The translations under genes were made by a program, and so were the position numbers. From the NCBI RefSeq assembly GCF_023053635.1, contig NC_086183.1, positions 31,415,501-31,479,500 of the forward strand: a stretch of DNA of 64,000 bases, written 5' to 3'. The first letter of the stretch is position 1. Each line of letters begins with the position of its first letter. This document shows positions 1-24,382 of this stretch, piece after piece. A model generated the notes under the pieces. That model was not told the DNA's origin. It was given only the letters and a program-made list of their open reading frames with translations, and made no database searches. This DNA is from Elgaria multicarinata webbii. Lineage: Eukaryota > Chordata > Lepidosauria > Squamata > Anguidae.

Positions 1-373
1 CCCACAGCAACTAAAATTCACTAAGGCTGGAAAATAACCCAGACATATTCAGATTGCTACTTGTCAATCCAATTTCTCACCCATAATCTCAGCAATTTAG
101 GGCTTTCAAGTCAAACACTACCAAAGTCAGCAGAGAAGACTTTGTAAAGTGGTACCTTGGCCTCTTTCACTTTTGTTCCGTAACTCCTCACATTCTTTTG
201 GATTTCCCACCACATGATCTCCTAAGCAGAAGCCTCTGGTTGATCCCGGGCGGCCAAGGCCCTTAAGGAAATCAAGTCACACAAGTCTGCAAGCCACAAG
301 GGTCACTCAGCCTGTGGCCATTTTGATTTTTAATTCATCCACAGTACGGGTCCCCCAGTCCTGTCCAATCTCT
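1..373 (-). other. SIRT2: Probable SIRT2 3' untranslated region
   Basis: Sequence downstream of the SIRT2 stop codon. I see no AATAAA on the minus strand before the window edge, so the transcript end probably lies outside. No repeat is recognised here. Confidence 0.45.
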
Positions 374-13650
<13,277 letters not shown>

Positions 13651-13739
13651 GAAGCGTCCCTGCACCGCAGACTCCGACTCTGAACCGAGTTGCGGAGCAA
13701 GCGAACTAGCAGAGCCACAGCTGCTACTCTGACAGGAAA

Positions 13740-13760
13740 ACTACAGCCCCCAGGAAGCAT
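13740..13760 (+). promoter_or_regulatory. ACTACAGCCCCCAGGAAGC motif on the SIRT2 side
   Basis: A weaker match to the same motif lies 90 bp upstream of the SIRT2 ATG and next to a CCAAT box at 13774. Confidence 0.45.
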
Positions 13761-14165
13761 CGCGGCACAGCAGCCAATCAGCAGCCAGAGTCCCAACGTG
13801 CTCCACGGGAAAAAACAACAACAACACCACGACGACGACGTTGACCACGGACGCAAAAAAAGATCGTTCGTGTCAGCCAATCACAGTAATAGATTGTAGG
13901 GGCGGAGACGGAAACCGCAGAATGCCTCAATCACCCGGCATGCGCTGCGTTGCTGGGAGGCGGGGGCTCCAGTGACGCTGTCAATCTACTTTGCAACCCG
14001 CCCCCAACCACTAATGGGTTTGTGTGTTGGTTGGTTGGTTGGTTGCAACTATGATGTAAAATAAAAATAAAAATGGAGGGATGAGAAATCCAGAGACCAA
14101 GAAATAAAACAAATCAATAGACACGGACAAACAAAAGCGGCTGCGTGGCCCTGTCTGCCTTGGGA

Positions 14166-14178
14166 ACTACAATTCCCA
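14166..14178 (+). promoter_or_regulatory. ACTACAATTCCC motif (ZNF143/THAP11-type)
   Basis: ACTACAATTCCCA matches the first half of the SBS2 motif known from CpG-island promoters. It lies about 320 bp upstream of the NFKBIB ATG. Confidence 0.6.
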
Positions 14179-14311
14179 ACTTTCCCTATGAAGGACAAAA
14201 AATGGCGTCTTGAGCTTGGCGTCTGAAATGGCACAGGACCCGGATGGTGGCGCGCCAGGACCACATCTCCCGGCATGCCTCGGGAAAGAAAGGAGGGTGG
14301 GGGGGAGAAGA

Positions 14312-14331
14312 ACTACAACTCCCGGCACGCC
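14312..14331 (+). promoter_or_regulatory. ACTACAACTCCCGGCACGC motif (ZNF143/THAP11-type)
   Basis: This is a longer match to the SBS2 motif, followed by CGGCACGC. A degenerate copy (ACCACATCTCCCGGCATGC) lies at 14260-14278. The pair sits just upstream of NFKBIB exon 1. Confidence 0.6.
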
Positions 14332-14484
14332 TCTTGGAGTGCGATTCGGACGCCAGTCTGGGGATTCCCCAGGTCGCTCGATGGCAGCCGCGGCAGGAGC
14401 AGCGGCTTGAGCATCCGCGGAGACCGGGCCGCTCCGCCTGGGCTTCCTTATGGAAGGGGCGGTGTTGTAGGCCCTCCCTCAGCC

Positions 14485-17400
14485 ATGGCCGCCTTACAGG
14501 GCCAGGTGGCCCACTGCGGGCCTAGAGAGCCCAAGCGGGGGGACGCCGACGACTGGTGCGACAGCGGGCTGGGCTCCCTCAGCGAGGCCCAGCTGAGCCT
14601 GATCCGGGAAGGCGGGGGCCTGGTTGCCCAGGGCGACGCAGAGATGGGGCCTGGAGGCCTCGCCGTGACCTCTGACCCCGGGCCCTCGGGCCCCGGTGGC
14701 CCCCAGAAGGCCCTGCTGGAGGAGGAGGGGGACGATTTCGAGCGCCTGGACTCGGCTCTTGGGGACTCCCTGAGAGGCGACGAGGAGGACGTGGGGGCCC
14801 TTGTGGAAGGCGTGGGGGCCGTGCACCTCGAGAACCAGGGGCCGGCGGTGGCCCCCGAGGCCTGGCTGCACCATGTGCTGGGCTTCGTGACCGAGGATGG
14901 CGACACGTACGTACCTGGGGTGGCTGGGGGGCAGGCAGGCAGGTGGCAAGAGCCTCAGTCCCGCTGCCGACGCGTAGGATGGCACTGGTGATTAAAAACT
15001 GGAGAGCGTGTCAGAAAGAAACCGGCCTCAAATTCCCCTCTTGCCTTTTTCTCGTAAAATCCGAATAAACAGACACAGCCGTGCGGTTTGCCGTGGACGT
15101 GCAGCAGGTTGCGCCTTCCGCAGATGCCCGAGCGGCAAAACGTCCCGGCCCGAAGGATGATGCCGGCCTGTGCGGCTTCCTGGTACTGAGGCACCTTGTC
15201 TACAGAAGCCTCCCTGTGCCTGTAGTGGCTGCTGGTTCTGACAGCCACTACAGGCGCATCGCTGGCTGAAGAGCCCCTTTCCAGCTGCTGCAGGTGTATT
15301 ATCATTATTGTTTTATATTTGTATACCGCCCCATCGCCGAAGCTCTCTGGGCGGTTTACATAGGATAAAAACACTTAAAAACAATATACAAAAATTTAAA
15401 ATCACAAAACCATGCAATTGAAAACCACAAAAACGTACAAAAACAAACCCAGGCTAATTACGCATTGCTCAATGCCTGGTGTAGAGCTGTCTTCTAACCT
15501 GCTCTTCCTCCTCCGTAGTGTTTTGTAACAGTTTTTAGAAAAACTATGTGATATGATCGTTTCCTGCACCAGATCATTTCAACCCGTGCTTTTATTTGCT
15601 CAGTAATGTCAGCGCAGCTCAGCTGAAAGTGCTTGGCTCCCACAAGGATAACCTTTGTACTGATAGTAACATCTCCAGGGTTGAGAAAAAGCCAATAATG
15701 GTCCTGATCAAGTCCTATTGATACAATGAATTTAAACTGGTTTGAGACCAGTTTAACTACTATGCCTGGGGTGGAGGGGCGAGGAAACACTGTAAAGTGT
15801 CATTTTATGAGTGCTGAAAGTGCATTATTATTATTATTAGCATTATTAGCATTAGCATTTCTTAAACTACAGCTACAAGATCTATTACCCTATTTCTTCG
15901 ATTCTAAGACACACTTTTTTCCCCATATAAACATCTCTAAAAATGGGGTGCGTCTTAGAATTGCGGGTGTGTCTTAGTTTTTTTTTTCTGTTGGTGGTAC
16001 TGAAATTAGTGTGCGTCTTACAATCGATGGTGTCTTACAATCAAAGAAATACGGTTGATGCTCAGCCCTTATTAATTTTTGAGAGGGAGGCTGCTCAGGC
16101 CATAATCTTGTGAACGCTAGCCTCTTCCGAACACATTGGAACTTAATTCAAAGCAAATATGCGTAGGACAGAACTGCAAAACTCTTTTATGTTTGTAGGC
16201 ATGTTCTGAGTTAAACATAGCTCTTGGTTTAAAAGAGCTATTTATTTAAGGAACACTCAGCTTAAATGCTGGGGCAGCTGCAATGTTATAGAACCTGCAG
16301 CCTCCTGAGTGCCCCTTTAGCAGTTCCCAGCTGTATTATAGAACACATTTCCAGGCAGTAGAGTAAGTATTCTCCAGGTATGTTGGACTGCACATCCCTT
16401 TGTTCCTAGCCAGGAAGGCTACAATAGAGTTTAGTCCTTAGCCGCGTCTGTTTTTTCCTGTTGCCCCCAGAGCTCTGCACTTGGCTGTCATCCATGAACA
16501 CGAGGCCTTCCTGGATTCCATCCTGCAGTACACCCAAGGAACGGATTACCTGGATGTACAGAATGACCTTGGACAGGTTCGTTTGAGGGGCACTTTGCCG
16601 CGCTCTGTATGATCCTTGCTTTCCCATGGTTCAAAGAGACACAGTGGGAACCCCCAAGCCCTTGCGGTAGAACTGAGGAAAGAACCCGTCAGTTCATTTG
16701 TTTTTATTTATTTATTTAGAGTATTTATTTAGAGTATTTTTTATCCCGCACCTCAGCCAAAAGGCTCTCGGAGTGGCTTACGATTTATCAATAAAGAAGA
16801 CAGTCCCTGCTCTCAGGCTTACTTTCTAAAAAAAGACATGACACACAAGGAAAAGGGGATGAGGAGGGAAGAGGGAGAAAATAAAAAGAATTTAAGGAGA
16901 CTGTTTAGGCTGGTGGGAAGGCCCTGCTCCGTCCTCTCATCTCCCAATGGAAATTTTACTCTAAAAAAGAAAAGAAAAGTATAACCTGCATCTATGTTTT
17001 CAGTTAAAATTTCGAGGCTGTATACACTTTTTTTAAAAAAACATTTTTTTAAAACACAGTGAGGATAATGGCTTTAGCAAGTTCTAAACAAATAATTCTT
17101 AGGACGAAGAGGAGACGTAAAAATAAAATTCCAGCAAGTAGGACAGCAAATAAAATCAAAAGAACCGTTCATCTTAATCAGTGGCCTAAAACATAAAGAA
17201 ATAAAATATAAAGAAAGCACCAGGCTGACCTCTTTAGAAGGTCATTGGGCCTCAGGTTGCCACTTTCTTCACCTCTGAAAGGAGAGTTACTTGGAGAGGG
17301 ACCCCTGGAGAAGATCTTAGCGTTTGGGCAGGTTCAGAGGGGATCACCGGTCCCTCAGAAACCCCGATCCCAAGCCATAAAGGATCGTAAAGTTGACAAA

Positions 17401-20400
17401 CAGCACTTTGAATAGCACCCAGGAACATACCGGAAGCCGTTTTTGCATCCCCCCCCCCTTTTAACTTCAGAGCTGTAGGTGGAGTACAGGAGGTCTTGGC
17501 CGCTTTTGTTGTAACCACTAGGCTCTTCTCCCCTCCCAGAATGGGAATCGGAACCCTGCAGCGAAGGCTTCCCCCACCCCTTTGGTCTAGGGATTGGGGG
17601 GAATTTTGTTTAGTTGGCATTGCTTGCATTTCCTGGCCTGATACTCCGATCGGAACACAGTTATCTTTCAGACTGCGCACTTCAAACTTTGCAATGCAGC
17701 TCTTGGCGCCAAAAAAAGTGTACATAAGGAAAAGTTACGTAAAAGTGAATTCCCATGCGTTCCCCCATCCTCCAACCAAAATTGCAGAGCAGTGTGGAAA
17801 TTGGATGGAACAGATTTATGACTGAAGACATGTGACACTGACCAAATATAGTCCGATTCGTCACTCCCTACCCAGGCCCTACTCCTGAGTTTTTTACAGG
17901 GGCCTGACACACACAAGAGATGCGAGCGGCTGTGGCTTGCTTGGGTAGGAGCCATATGTCGGTGGCTGAGCACCTGCTTTGCATGCAGAAGGCGCCAGGA
18001 TCAAACCCTGGCATCTTCGATTAAAGGAAAGTCTCTTCTCAGCCTGAGTCCCTGGAGAAATGCTGTCAGGCTAGACCAGGCTGAGCAAGACAGACAAATT
18101 AGTCTGCCTAGTATAAGGCAGCTTCCTCTGAGCCTTTATTCAGAACCATGAGGATTGGAATTTTCCTTTAGGGAAATGACCGTAGCCCAAGCCTTGCATT
18201 CAGGAAGGCCCAGGTTCAGTCCCTGGCATCTCCAGTTAAAATGATGGAAAGACCCTACTGTGCTTGAGAGACCCTAAAGATCCGTGTCTACTCAAAGTAG
18301 GCCATAGCGTGCTGAATGGAGATACAGTCTGACTTGGGTTGAAGCAGCTGCCTGTGTTCCTAGAGGTATCTTAGTTCCCATCATGTAACTCAGCCTTCCC
18401 TAATCTGGCGCCCTCCAGATGTGTTGGACTACAAGTCCCAGCATGTTCGTATACGCTAGGAAAACCCCTGCTTTGTTCGTGTGTCAGGCGCAGGAGCAGG
18501 CCCTCCGGAAACCGCAGCTGCCCTGCTAAGGGTTCCGGGCTTCTCTCTCCCCAGACAGCGCTCCACATCGCCGTCATCCTTGGCGCGTCGGATTTCGTCG
18601 GCAAACTCGTGTCGGCGGGAGCAGGGCTGTGCGTGCAAGAGAAGGGGGGTCACACGGCGCTGCATTTGGCGTGCCGGGAAGGACAGCGTGACTGTGCCCA
18701 GCGGCTCCTGGCTCTGCCCATGGGGCAAAGGCCCTGTGAGAGGAACGGCTCCCGGGCCCAGCTGGATTGCGCCAATTATGACGGTAACTTTCCTGGGGGG
18801 CCCTGGGAAATATTTTGAAATGGCCTCTTTGAAGTCTTCCAGAACATGGAATCTGTTGGACTAACGAGGGGGCAGATTTACAATGAACAAGTTCCAAATC
18901 CTCACGGCTAGAGGAGGAAATGAGGAGATAAGCCGCATGGCTTCTAAATTTTTTAATTTATAGCTTAGAAATTGGTGGGCTGTTTGGAGAAGGGTAGATA
19001 GGCTTCTAAGGTTGAGGCTTTTTCAGCTTCACGTATTTCTTTGCTAATATATCCTGTTCCATATCTTCTTTTTTTTTAATTATCTCTGTTCCTCTCTAGG
19101 ATTATATTCTTCTCCCTCCTTCTTAAGTTCCGTGCTTGCCACATGTTTCCTTGAATTCTGGGGGCGGGGGGAGCTAAAATTTGCAGATGATCTAAATTGG
19201 GTTCATGCAAATGTATTTAATCTGTATGATTTAGGGCTCCATCCTATACACATTTAGGCTCAGTCCTAAACATGATGGCTGGAGAATGCTGGGAGATGAA
19301 GGACTTTTTTTATATATATAGAATCATAGAATAGCAGAGTTGAAAGGGGCCCACAAGGCCATTGAGTCCAACCCCCCTGCTCAACATAAGATTGTGTGTA
19401 ATTATTCATTTGGAATTTCTGCATGCAGGATGTTGACTTGTACTGAAAACCTAGCAGCCTGGCCTGACTTTCACAAAACTGTCTGTTCTCTTTCTGCAGG
19501 CTACACGCCCCTTCACATTGCTGTATTGCGTAAAGATGTGGACATGGTCAGTCTCTTAATCTCTGCGGGATCTGATCTCAATAAACCGGTTAGTTTTGGA
19601 GGTGACATTGGTGAAACAGACACACGTGGGATTATCCTGTGCGAGGATGTATTTGTGTTATGCATGCCGTCTTCCTGTGTAGGAAGTTCATGGTATGAAA
19701 AGCAATCCTTGGCAAATTCTTTTTCGCCCCCTGTCCTGAGAAGGATGCTGAATTCAATACCCATGTTGGGCACCAGTGGTATAAATAGAACGGTGTCTCT
19801 AGTGGCTCCACCCGTCCTCCTAAACCAGCGTTCCCAAACCTGGTGCCTTCCAGATGTGTCGGACTACGACTCCCAGCTGTCTGAGATACTGGGAGTTGCA
19901 GTCCGACACAGGCTGGGGAAGGCTGACCTAAACAAGGCCCCGATAGCACTGTTCCTTCCCATCTTTGAGTGTGCCCTTCTGTTGGAGGAAAGCGGACGGA
20001 GAAACCCCAGTGCAATATATTTCCTGTCATTGTCTATTTATTGTATTATCATTTCTACGTTGCCTTTCAGGATAACAAAACTGGTCACAGTCCTTCCAAA
20101 TGTAGCTGTTGGTGTGTCATAGAATCATAAAATAGTAGAGTTGGAAGGGGCCTCTAAGGCCATCAAGTCCAACCCCCTGCTCAATACAAGAATCCATCTT
20201 AAAGCATCCCTAGCAGATGGTTGTCCAGCTGCCTCTTGAAGGCCTCTAGTATGGGAGAGCCCACAACCTCCCTAGGTAACTGATTCCATTGTCGCACTGC
20301 TCTAACAGTCAGGAAGTTTTTCCTGATGTCCAGCTGGAATCTGGCTTCCTGTAACTTGAGCCCGTTATTCCGTGTCCTGCACTCTGGGAAGATCGAGAAG

Positions 20401-23400
20401 TTGGGCCTTTGGCCGTTGGGAGAGAAAGGAGAGCCTTGCTCAGCTCTCCCTGGCCTGGCGCCTTCTGGTTGTGTCAACTACAGCTCCCAGCATCCCCACG
20501 AAGTAGGCCCACGGTGGATGTGGGGGATCATGGGGAGTTGTAGGCCAAGCCATTTGGAGGCTCTGGGAGCTTCTTTGCCTGCCTCTCTCTCCCCAGAGTG
20601 TGCTTGGGGGGTCGAGGGGACACACACATACTCCTATAACTTGACTAAACTGCAGAGAAAACGGTGTCTCACACTCTGCCGTTTGCAGCGCTTCCGGAGA
20701 GGGCCAGGCAGGAATGACAGCAGCTGGATCAGGGGAGGTTCATGCAATAGGAATCTCCAGGAGGACTAGCAGGAAGCCCGGCCCCCCGCTCCGAGGAAAA
20801 CTCAACTCTGGTGCCCCCCTGAGCCTGCTCAGCTCCCCGACTGGGGGACTGAGGCAACGGCAGCAGCAAAGACCAAATGGATATTGTTGCATGTTTAAAG
20901 CAAGCAGGAGAGGTGGATCTGCAGGCTTCCGGATGTTGTTGGACTCCAACTCCCATCGTTCCTGACCACCAGCCCAGCTGGCTGGGGCTGATGGAAGGCG
21001 GACTCCCAACTCCCCTCTGGAGGGCCGCATGTTCCCCATCCCTGGCTTGAACCTGCGGGCCAGAGCCGTCGGTTGCTTTTTTCCCAACCTGAAATTTCCC
21101 CTTGGCCTGTAAGCGTTACGCAATTGAAGCCACGTTTTGCCTAATTTATGCCGGCACCCCGACGACTTGCCGGAACGTGTCCCAGTCTTGCCGGTCTTCG
21201 TCGGGGCCAAGGAGCCGTTTTACTGTCTTAGATTTAATTTCTGTGCGAACTGCTTTGAGGGCTTCTGATAAGTGTCTTTCACTGAAGTCGGCCTTTCCCC
21301 GCCCCGGTGCCTTCCAGCTATGTGGGTCTGCAACTCCCTTCATGCCATTGGAATGAGCCAGCTAGGAATGCTGGGAGACAAAGTCCCAACGCATCAGGAA
21401 GGCAACAGCGTGGGAAAGGCTGACTTAATTGCAGAGCGCTACAGTTCCTTGCCCCAACCGCTAAGAACCCTACCCAGCCACCCTTCCAGTTTCTGTCTTC
21501 AGCCGGTGTCGCTCGCATAGTTCCAAAGATATTTCGCAGCCATGAGGCCTAGAAACTTGCTTGCTGTTAAACGAAAAGGAAAAAGGAAGCTGGGGTTTCC
21601 AGGAAGCTGGTTCTGGGCCCAGTACATTCAAGGCCGTGCTCCTGCAGAGTTGCAACGTTTGCCTCACGTAGGGTTTCCACGGCTGCCGGTACTCCGGACT
21701 GGCTCAGTCACTCCACTGCCCAGCCCTAGCAGCTGAGTTCCATCCTGGAGCAGCTCCGGTGATCCCGACAGCCCCGCCAATCCCCCAACTTCTGGGACGT
21801 GCCACCACCGCCTCCCTCACCTTCTCCCATCTCGCCGACAGGAGCTGAGTTGCGGCCGGAGCCCTCTTCACCTAGCCGTGGAGTCGCAGAACCCCGAGGT
21901 GGTGGAGTACCTGTTGCGGGCCGGGGCTGACCCGGAAGCCCGCATGTACGTTGGCTACACCCCCATGTACAGCGCCGTGCACCGGCCTGACCAAAAAATC
22001 CCACAGCTGTTGCGGGAGTTTGGCTCCGAGGAGCCCGACTGGGATTCGGAGGAGAGCCTGGACAGCAACAGCGAGGTGCGTTTTATCCCCGGGGAGGTGC
22101 CCCCCCCCGCCCACCCCTAGCTTGGGCGATCTGGTGCTCGGGGCTGGGCGTTCGGAGTTGAAAAAGACTTGCACTCGTGCAAGCGGCTGCAGATTTGTAT
22201 GGCTTCTTTTAATATTGCAGAAATCTGCCTGTGCTTCTCGTAGGCGGGGCCACTGAAACTCCTCCCCCATCTGCCCACTAGCAATGGCTTTTGCATTTGT
22301 GTCGCCGCAACGCGTTGCCCAGTTGCTTTTGAACGTATTTTGGCACCCATAAGGGCTAGAAACTTGCCTTTTAATTTAAAAGCAGGGAGGGGAGCGAAAT
22401 CTGAGTTTCTACATCCAGTTTCCCCACCCCACCCTGCTTGTATCATCTTGTGGAATTCCAGTATATATGTATCCCCCCCCACCCCAGTGTATTAACGGTG
22501 CAGGGTTCTGTGTGTGTGTGTTTTATAAAGGCATATCTGAAAAGAGGCACGCAACCCACCCTGTCTAGTTCCATCTTTGATCCTGGAGGACTAGAAGAAG
22601 GTTTCACTTCTGCTGTTGACAAATTGCTCGGCCTCCATATCCACTTAGGTTTGAGGCTGCTTCATAAACTTCTGCCGGTGTTGTCGAACTCTGCCCTTAA
22701 GAAATAAAATCCTTAACAGCAGAATCTTAACTATATCTAAAACAACAACAACAACCCCCCCCTTTGAAATTTTCATAATTTGCTGAACGTACTTCAGATT
22801 TACTTAAATGCAGGTAATTTATTATATTTTGCAAAAAATATGTGCAGAATTTATTCTGCCTCTGCTAGTCCTGAGGCAGGGGGGGCGAATAAATGAAGGC
22901 AGCAATCCTCTGCGCGATCCTTTCCCAACCTGGGATCCTCCAGCTATGTTGGGACTACAACTTCCATGCTGGCTGGGGGATGGTGGAAGTTGTAGTCCAA
23001 CACATCTGGAGGCCCCCAGGTCGGGGAAGGTTGATGTGTGTGCTCTTTCCTGGGAGTGAAGTCTCATTGAGCTCAGTACTTATGCATCGACCTGTATGGC
23101 ATGGCCTACAGCTGCTGCTGGGGGACCCTTTTACCCCCTCCTTTTGGCCTCTGAGATTTGACTAGGCACAGCCTACCCATTTCCAAGCATTTCTTTGCAG
23201 CCATGAGGGTTAGCGACTTGCTTTTCTTGAACGAAATGAAAGCTGCTGTTCCTGGGGAGCTGAATTCCATACCCAGCGCAGCCTTGGGAGATGGTCCTGG
23301 CATGGTGTGGAATGGCAAGAATGAACACAGCCCAGCCACGGTTTTGAACAAGCCCTCCCACAGTGGGTCCCCTCCAGCTGTGTTGGACTACAGTTCCCAG

Positions 23401-23801
23401 CATTCCCCAGCTATGCTGGCTGGGGGGTCATGGTTCGACACATCTGGCGGACAGCAGCTTGGGGTGAGCCGGGTTAGGCCGTCCGCCGAGGTCCACGGAG
23501 ACCTGGTTTCATTGATCCAGGAAGCCTGTTGGATGGTCTCTCTTCTCACAGCCTGACCTGCTATAAAGGGGTGCCGTGGGGTTAAAAAAAGAGGGGGACC
23601 CCTTTGTCACCCTGCTCTCTTAACAGGAGAAGCGGGATAAAGACTAAATGGACGAGGAGCGGTCGCGGTGGGTCCTGACCAGGGGACGATTTCAACCCTT
23701 TCTCTCCACCCCAAGATAGCCCATGGGAGTGAAACTGACGCCCCCTTTTTTTGCCCTGCCAGGAGGAGTACGACGACATCGTCATCAACCGCGGGCGTTA
23801 G
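14485..23801 (+). CDS. NFKBIB: NFKBIB, NF-kB inhibitor beta (IkB-beta), 6 exons
   Basis: IkB-beta holds NF-kB dimers inactive through ankyrin repeats until IKK phosphorylates its N-terminal degron. Exons: 14485-14906, 16471-16576, 18555-18783, 19500-19588, 21842-22075, 23763-23801 (stop TAG). They sum to 1119 nt, 372 residues (human 356). The start is GCCATGG; an in-frame ATG at 14275 is in poor context. The degron DSGLGS is at residues 26-31. The first ankyrin begins TEDGDTALHLAVIH, and later repeats read GQTALHIAVI, GHTALHLACR, GYTPLHIAV and GRSPLHLAV. The acidic tail ends EEYDDIVINRGR. Compared with human, the linker before the first ankyrin is about 80 residues longer, the insert between ankyrins 3 and 4 is shorter, and the tail after DDIV is only about 5 residues. 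Confidence 0.96.
15295..15480 (-). mobile_element. L2-type LINE tail
   Basis: TATACCGCCCCATCGCCGAA, then AAAACAATATAC-type sequence as in the 54352 copy. It lies in NFKBIB intron 1. Confidence 0.7.
15888..16054. mobile_element. TA-flanked palindromic MITE, copy 1
   Basis: The ends are CCCTATTTCTTCGATTCTAA and TTACAATCAAAGAAATACGG. The interior has inverted TCTAAGACRCAC motifs and a shared TTTCAGTACCACCAACAG segment, here in reverse. It lies in NFKBIB intron 1. Confidence 0.75.
16690..16830 (-). mobile_element. LINE tail fragment
   Basis: ATTTATTT repeat then TTATCCCGCACCTCAGCCAA, the reverse of a LINE 3' end. It lies just 3' of NFKBIB exon 2. Confidence 0.5.
17945..18135 (+). mobile_element. 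tRNA-derived SINE
   Basis: A tRNA-like head with TTTGCATGCAGAAGG and the B box GGATCAAACCC, then a body ending TATAAGGCAGCTTCCTCTGA. A second copy follows at 18176-18365, so two lie in tandem in NFKBIB intron 2. Confidence 0.75.
19829..19930. mobile_element. hAT-type hairpin MITE in NFKBIB intron 4
   Basis: Inverted arms with GTCGGACTACGACTCCCAGC and its complement, ending GGGAAGGCTGAC. An older, diverged copy. Confidence 0.65.
20118..20403 (-). mobile_element. CR1 LINE 3' fragment
   Basis: CATAGAATCATAAAATAGTA through TCCTGATGTCCAGCTGGAAT. The minus strand encodes [21 protein letters not shown] short tail is also at 19321-19390. Confidence 0.85.
20921..21046. mobile_element. hAT-type hairpin MITE in NFKBIB intron 4
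   Basis: Diverged copy with GGATGTTGTTGGACTCCAAC in the left arm and CTCTGGAGGGCCGCATGTTC in the right arm. Weaker copies of the family lie at about 20446-20575 and 21290-21424 in the same intron. Confidence 0.6.
22914..23034. mobile_element. hAT-type hairpin MITE in NFKBIB intron 5
   Basis: Arms contain GTTGGGACTACAACTTCCAT and GGAAGTTGTAGTCCAACACA. A further copy is at about 23350-23466 in the same intron. Confidence 0.7.
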
Positions 23802-24086
23802 GCGGCCGGGCGAGGAGCCCGCTCCGCCCCTCTGGCCGCCATCCGTTACACATGGCTCTCCTGCGGCCGCCAGCCATGAGTTCTGTAGCAACTGCATCTT
23901 CACTGTGAGCTAGACCTGACTTATTTATAAGGGCCGAAGGGCAGCTGTGTTGTATCCGGCAGAGAGCAGCTCCCAGGGACCCATTCCGACATATCCCCTC
24001 CCCCTAGTCCATCGTCGGTTTGTTTTCCTGTCTGTTTGCAAAGTTTTAGTAACTTTATTTCTTTTCTTTTATGTTTGATGTCCAAA

Positions 24087-24092
24087 ATTAAA
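24087..24092 (+). terminator. NFKBIB: NFKBIB polyadenylation signal ATTAAA
   Basis: ATTAAA lies 286 bp after the NFKBIB stop and is followed within 30 bp by a GT/G-rich stretch (TGTGCGTTGCGGGG). It is the best signal before the next repeat. Confidence 0.6.
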
Positions 24093-24279
24093 CATGTGCG
24101 TTGCGGGGGGAACCTGGTATAGCTGCCCTTTGCCTCTCTGAAACGAGCATCCAGTAGGTCTGGATTCTGCGCCTCCGCCCACCCACCCCCGGCCCGATTC
24201 CTCTCCGATTGCAGCGCGCCTCCTCTCAGCCGTCCTAGTGGAGCTGAGGCCATCAACTTCTAGGCCCCGCCTCCCCAGC

Positions 24280-24382
24280 CGGGTGTCCTCCAGACGTTTT
24301 CGGTGACCGCTCCCACAATCCCGGGCTGCTGGGAGTTGAAGTCCAAAACGGCTGAAGGGCACCAGGTTGGAGAACGCTGTTC
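24280..24382. mobile_element. hAT-type hairpin MITE
   Basis: Diverged copy. Its right arm, GGGAGTTGAAGTCCAAAACG, is followed by AGGTTGGAGAACGCTG. A second copy lies at about 24543-24670. Confidence 0.6.

Larger units (their letters stand above)
13651..14484. promoter_or_regulatory. Divergent CpG-rich SIRT2/NFKBIB promoter
   Basis: An 834-bp gap separates the SIRT2 ATG (minus) and the NFKBIB ATG (plus), with no TATA box placed for either. It holds CCAAT boxes at 13774-13778 and 13877-13881, a GGGGCGGAG GC box near 13899, and four ACTACA/ACCACA..CCC motifs near 13740, 14166, 14260 and 14312. These motifs match the core known for ZNF143/THAP11 sites. The head-to-head pair is as in mammals. Transcription starts cannot be placed from sequence alone. 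Confidence 0.8.

Noticed and set aside
14275-14484. Upstream in-frame ATG extending NFKBIB by 70 residues
   Set aside because: It lies in poor initiation context inside the promoter motif cluster, and the extension has no family similarity. GCCATGG at 14485 fits the known start region.
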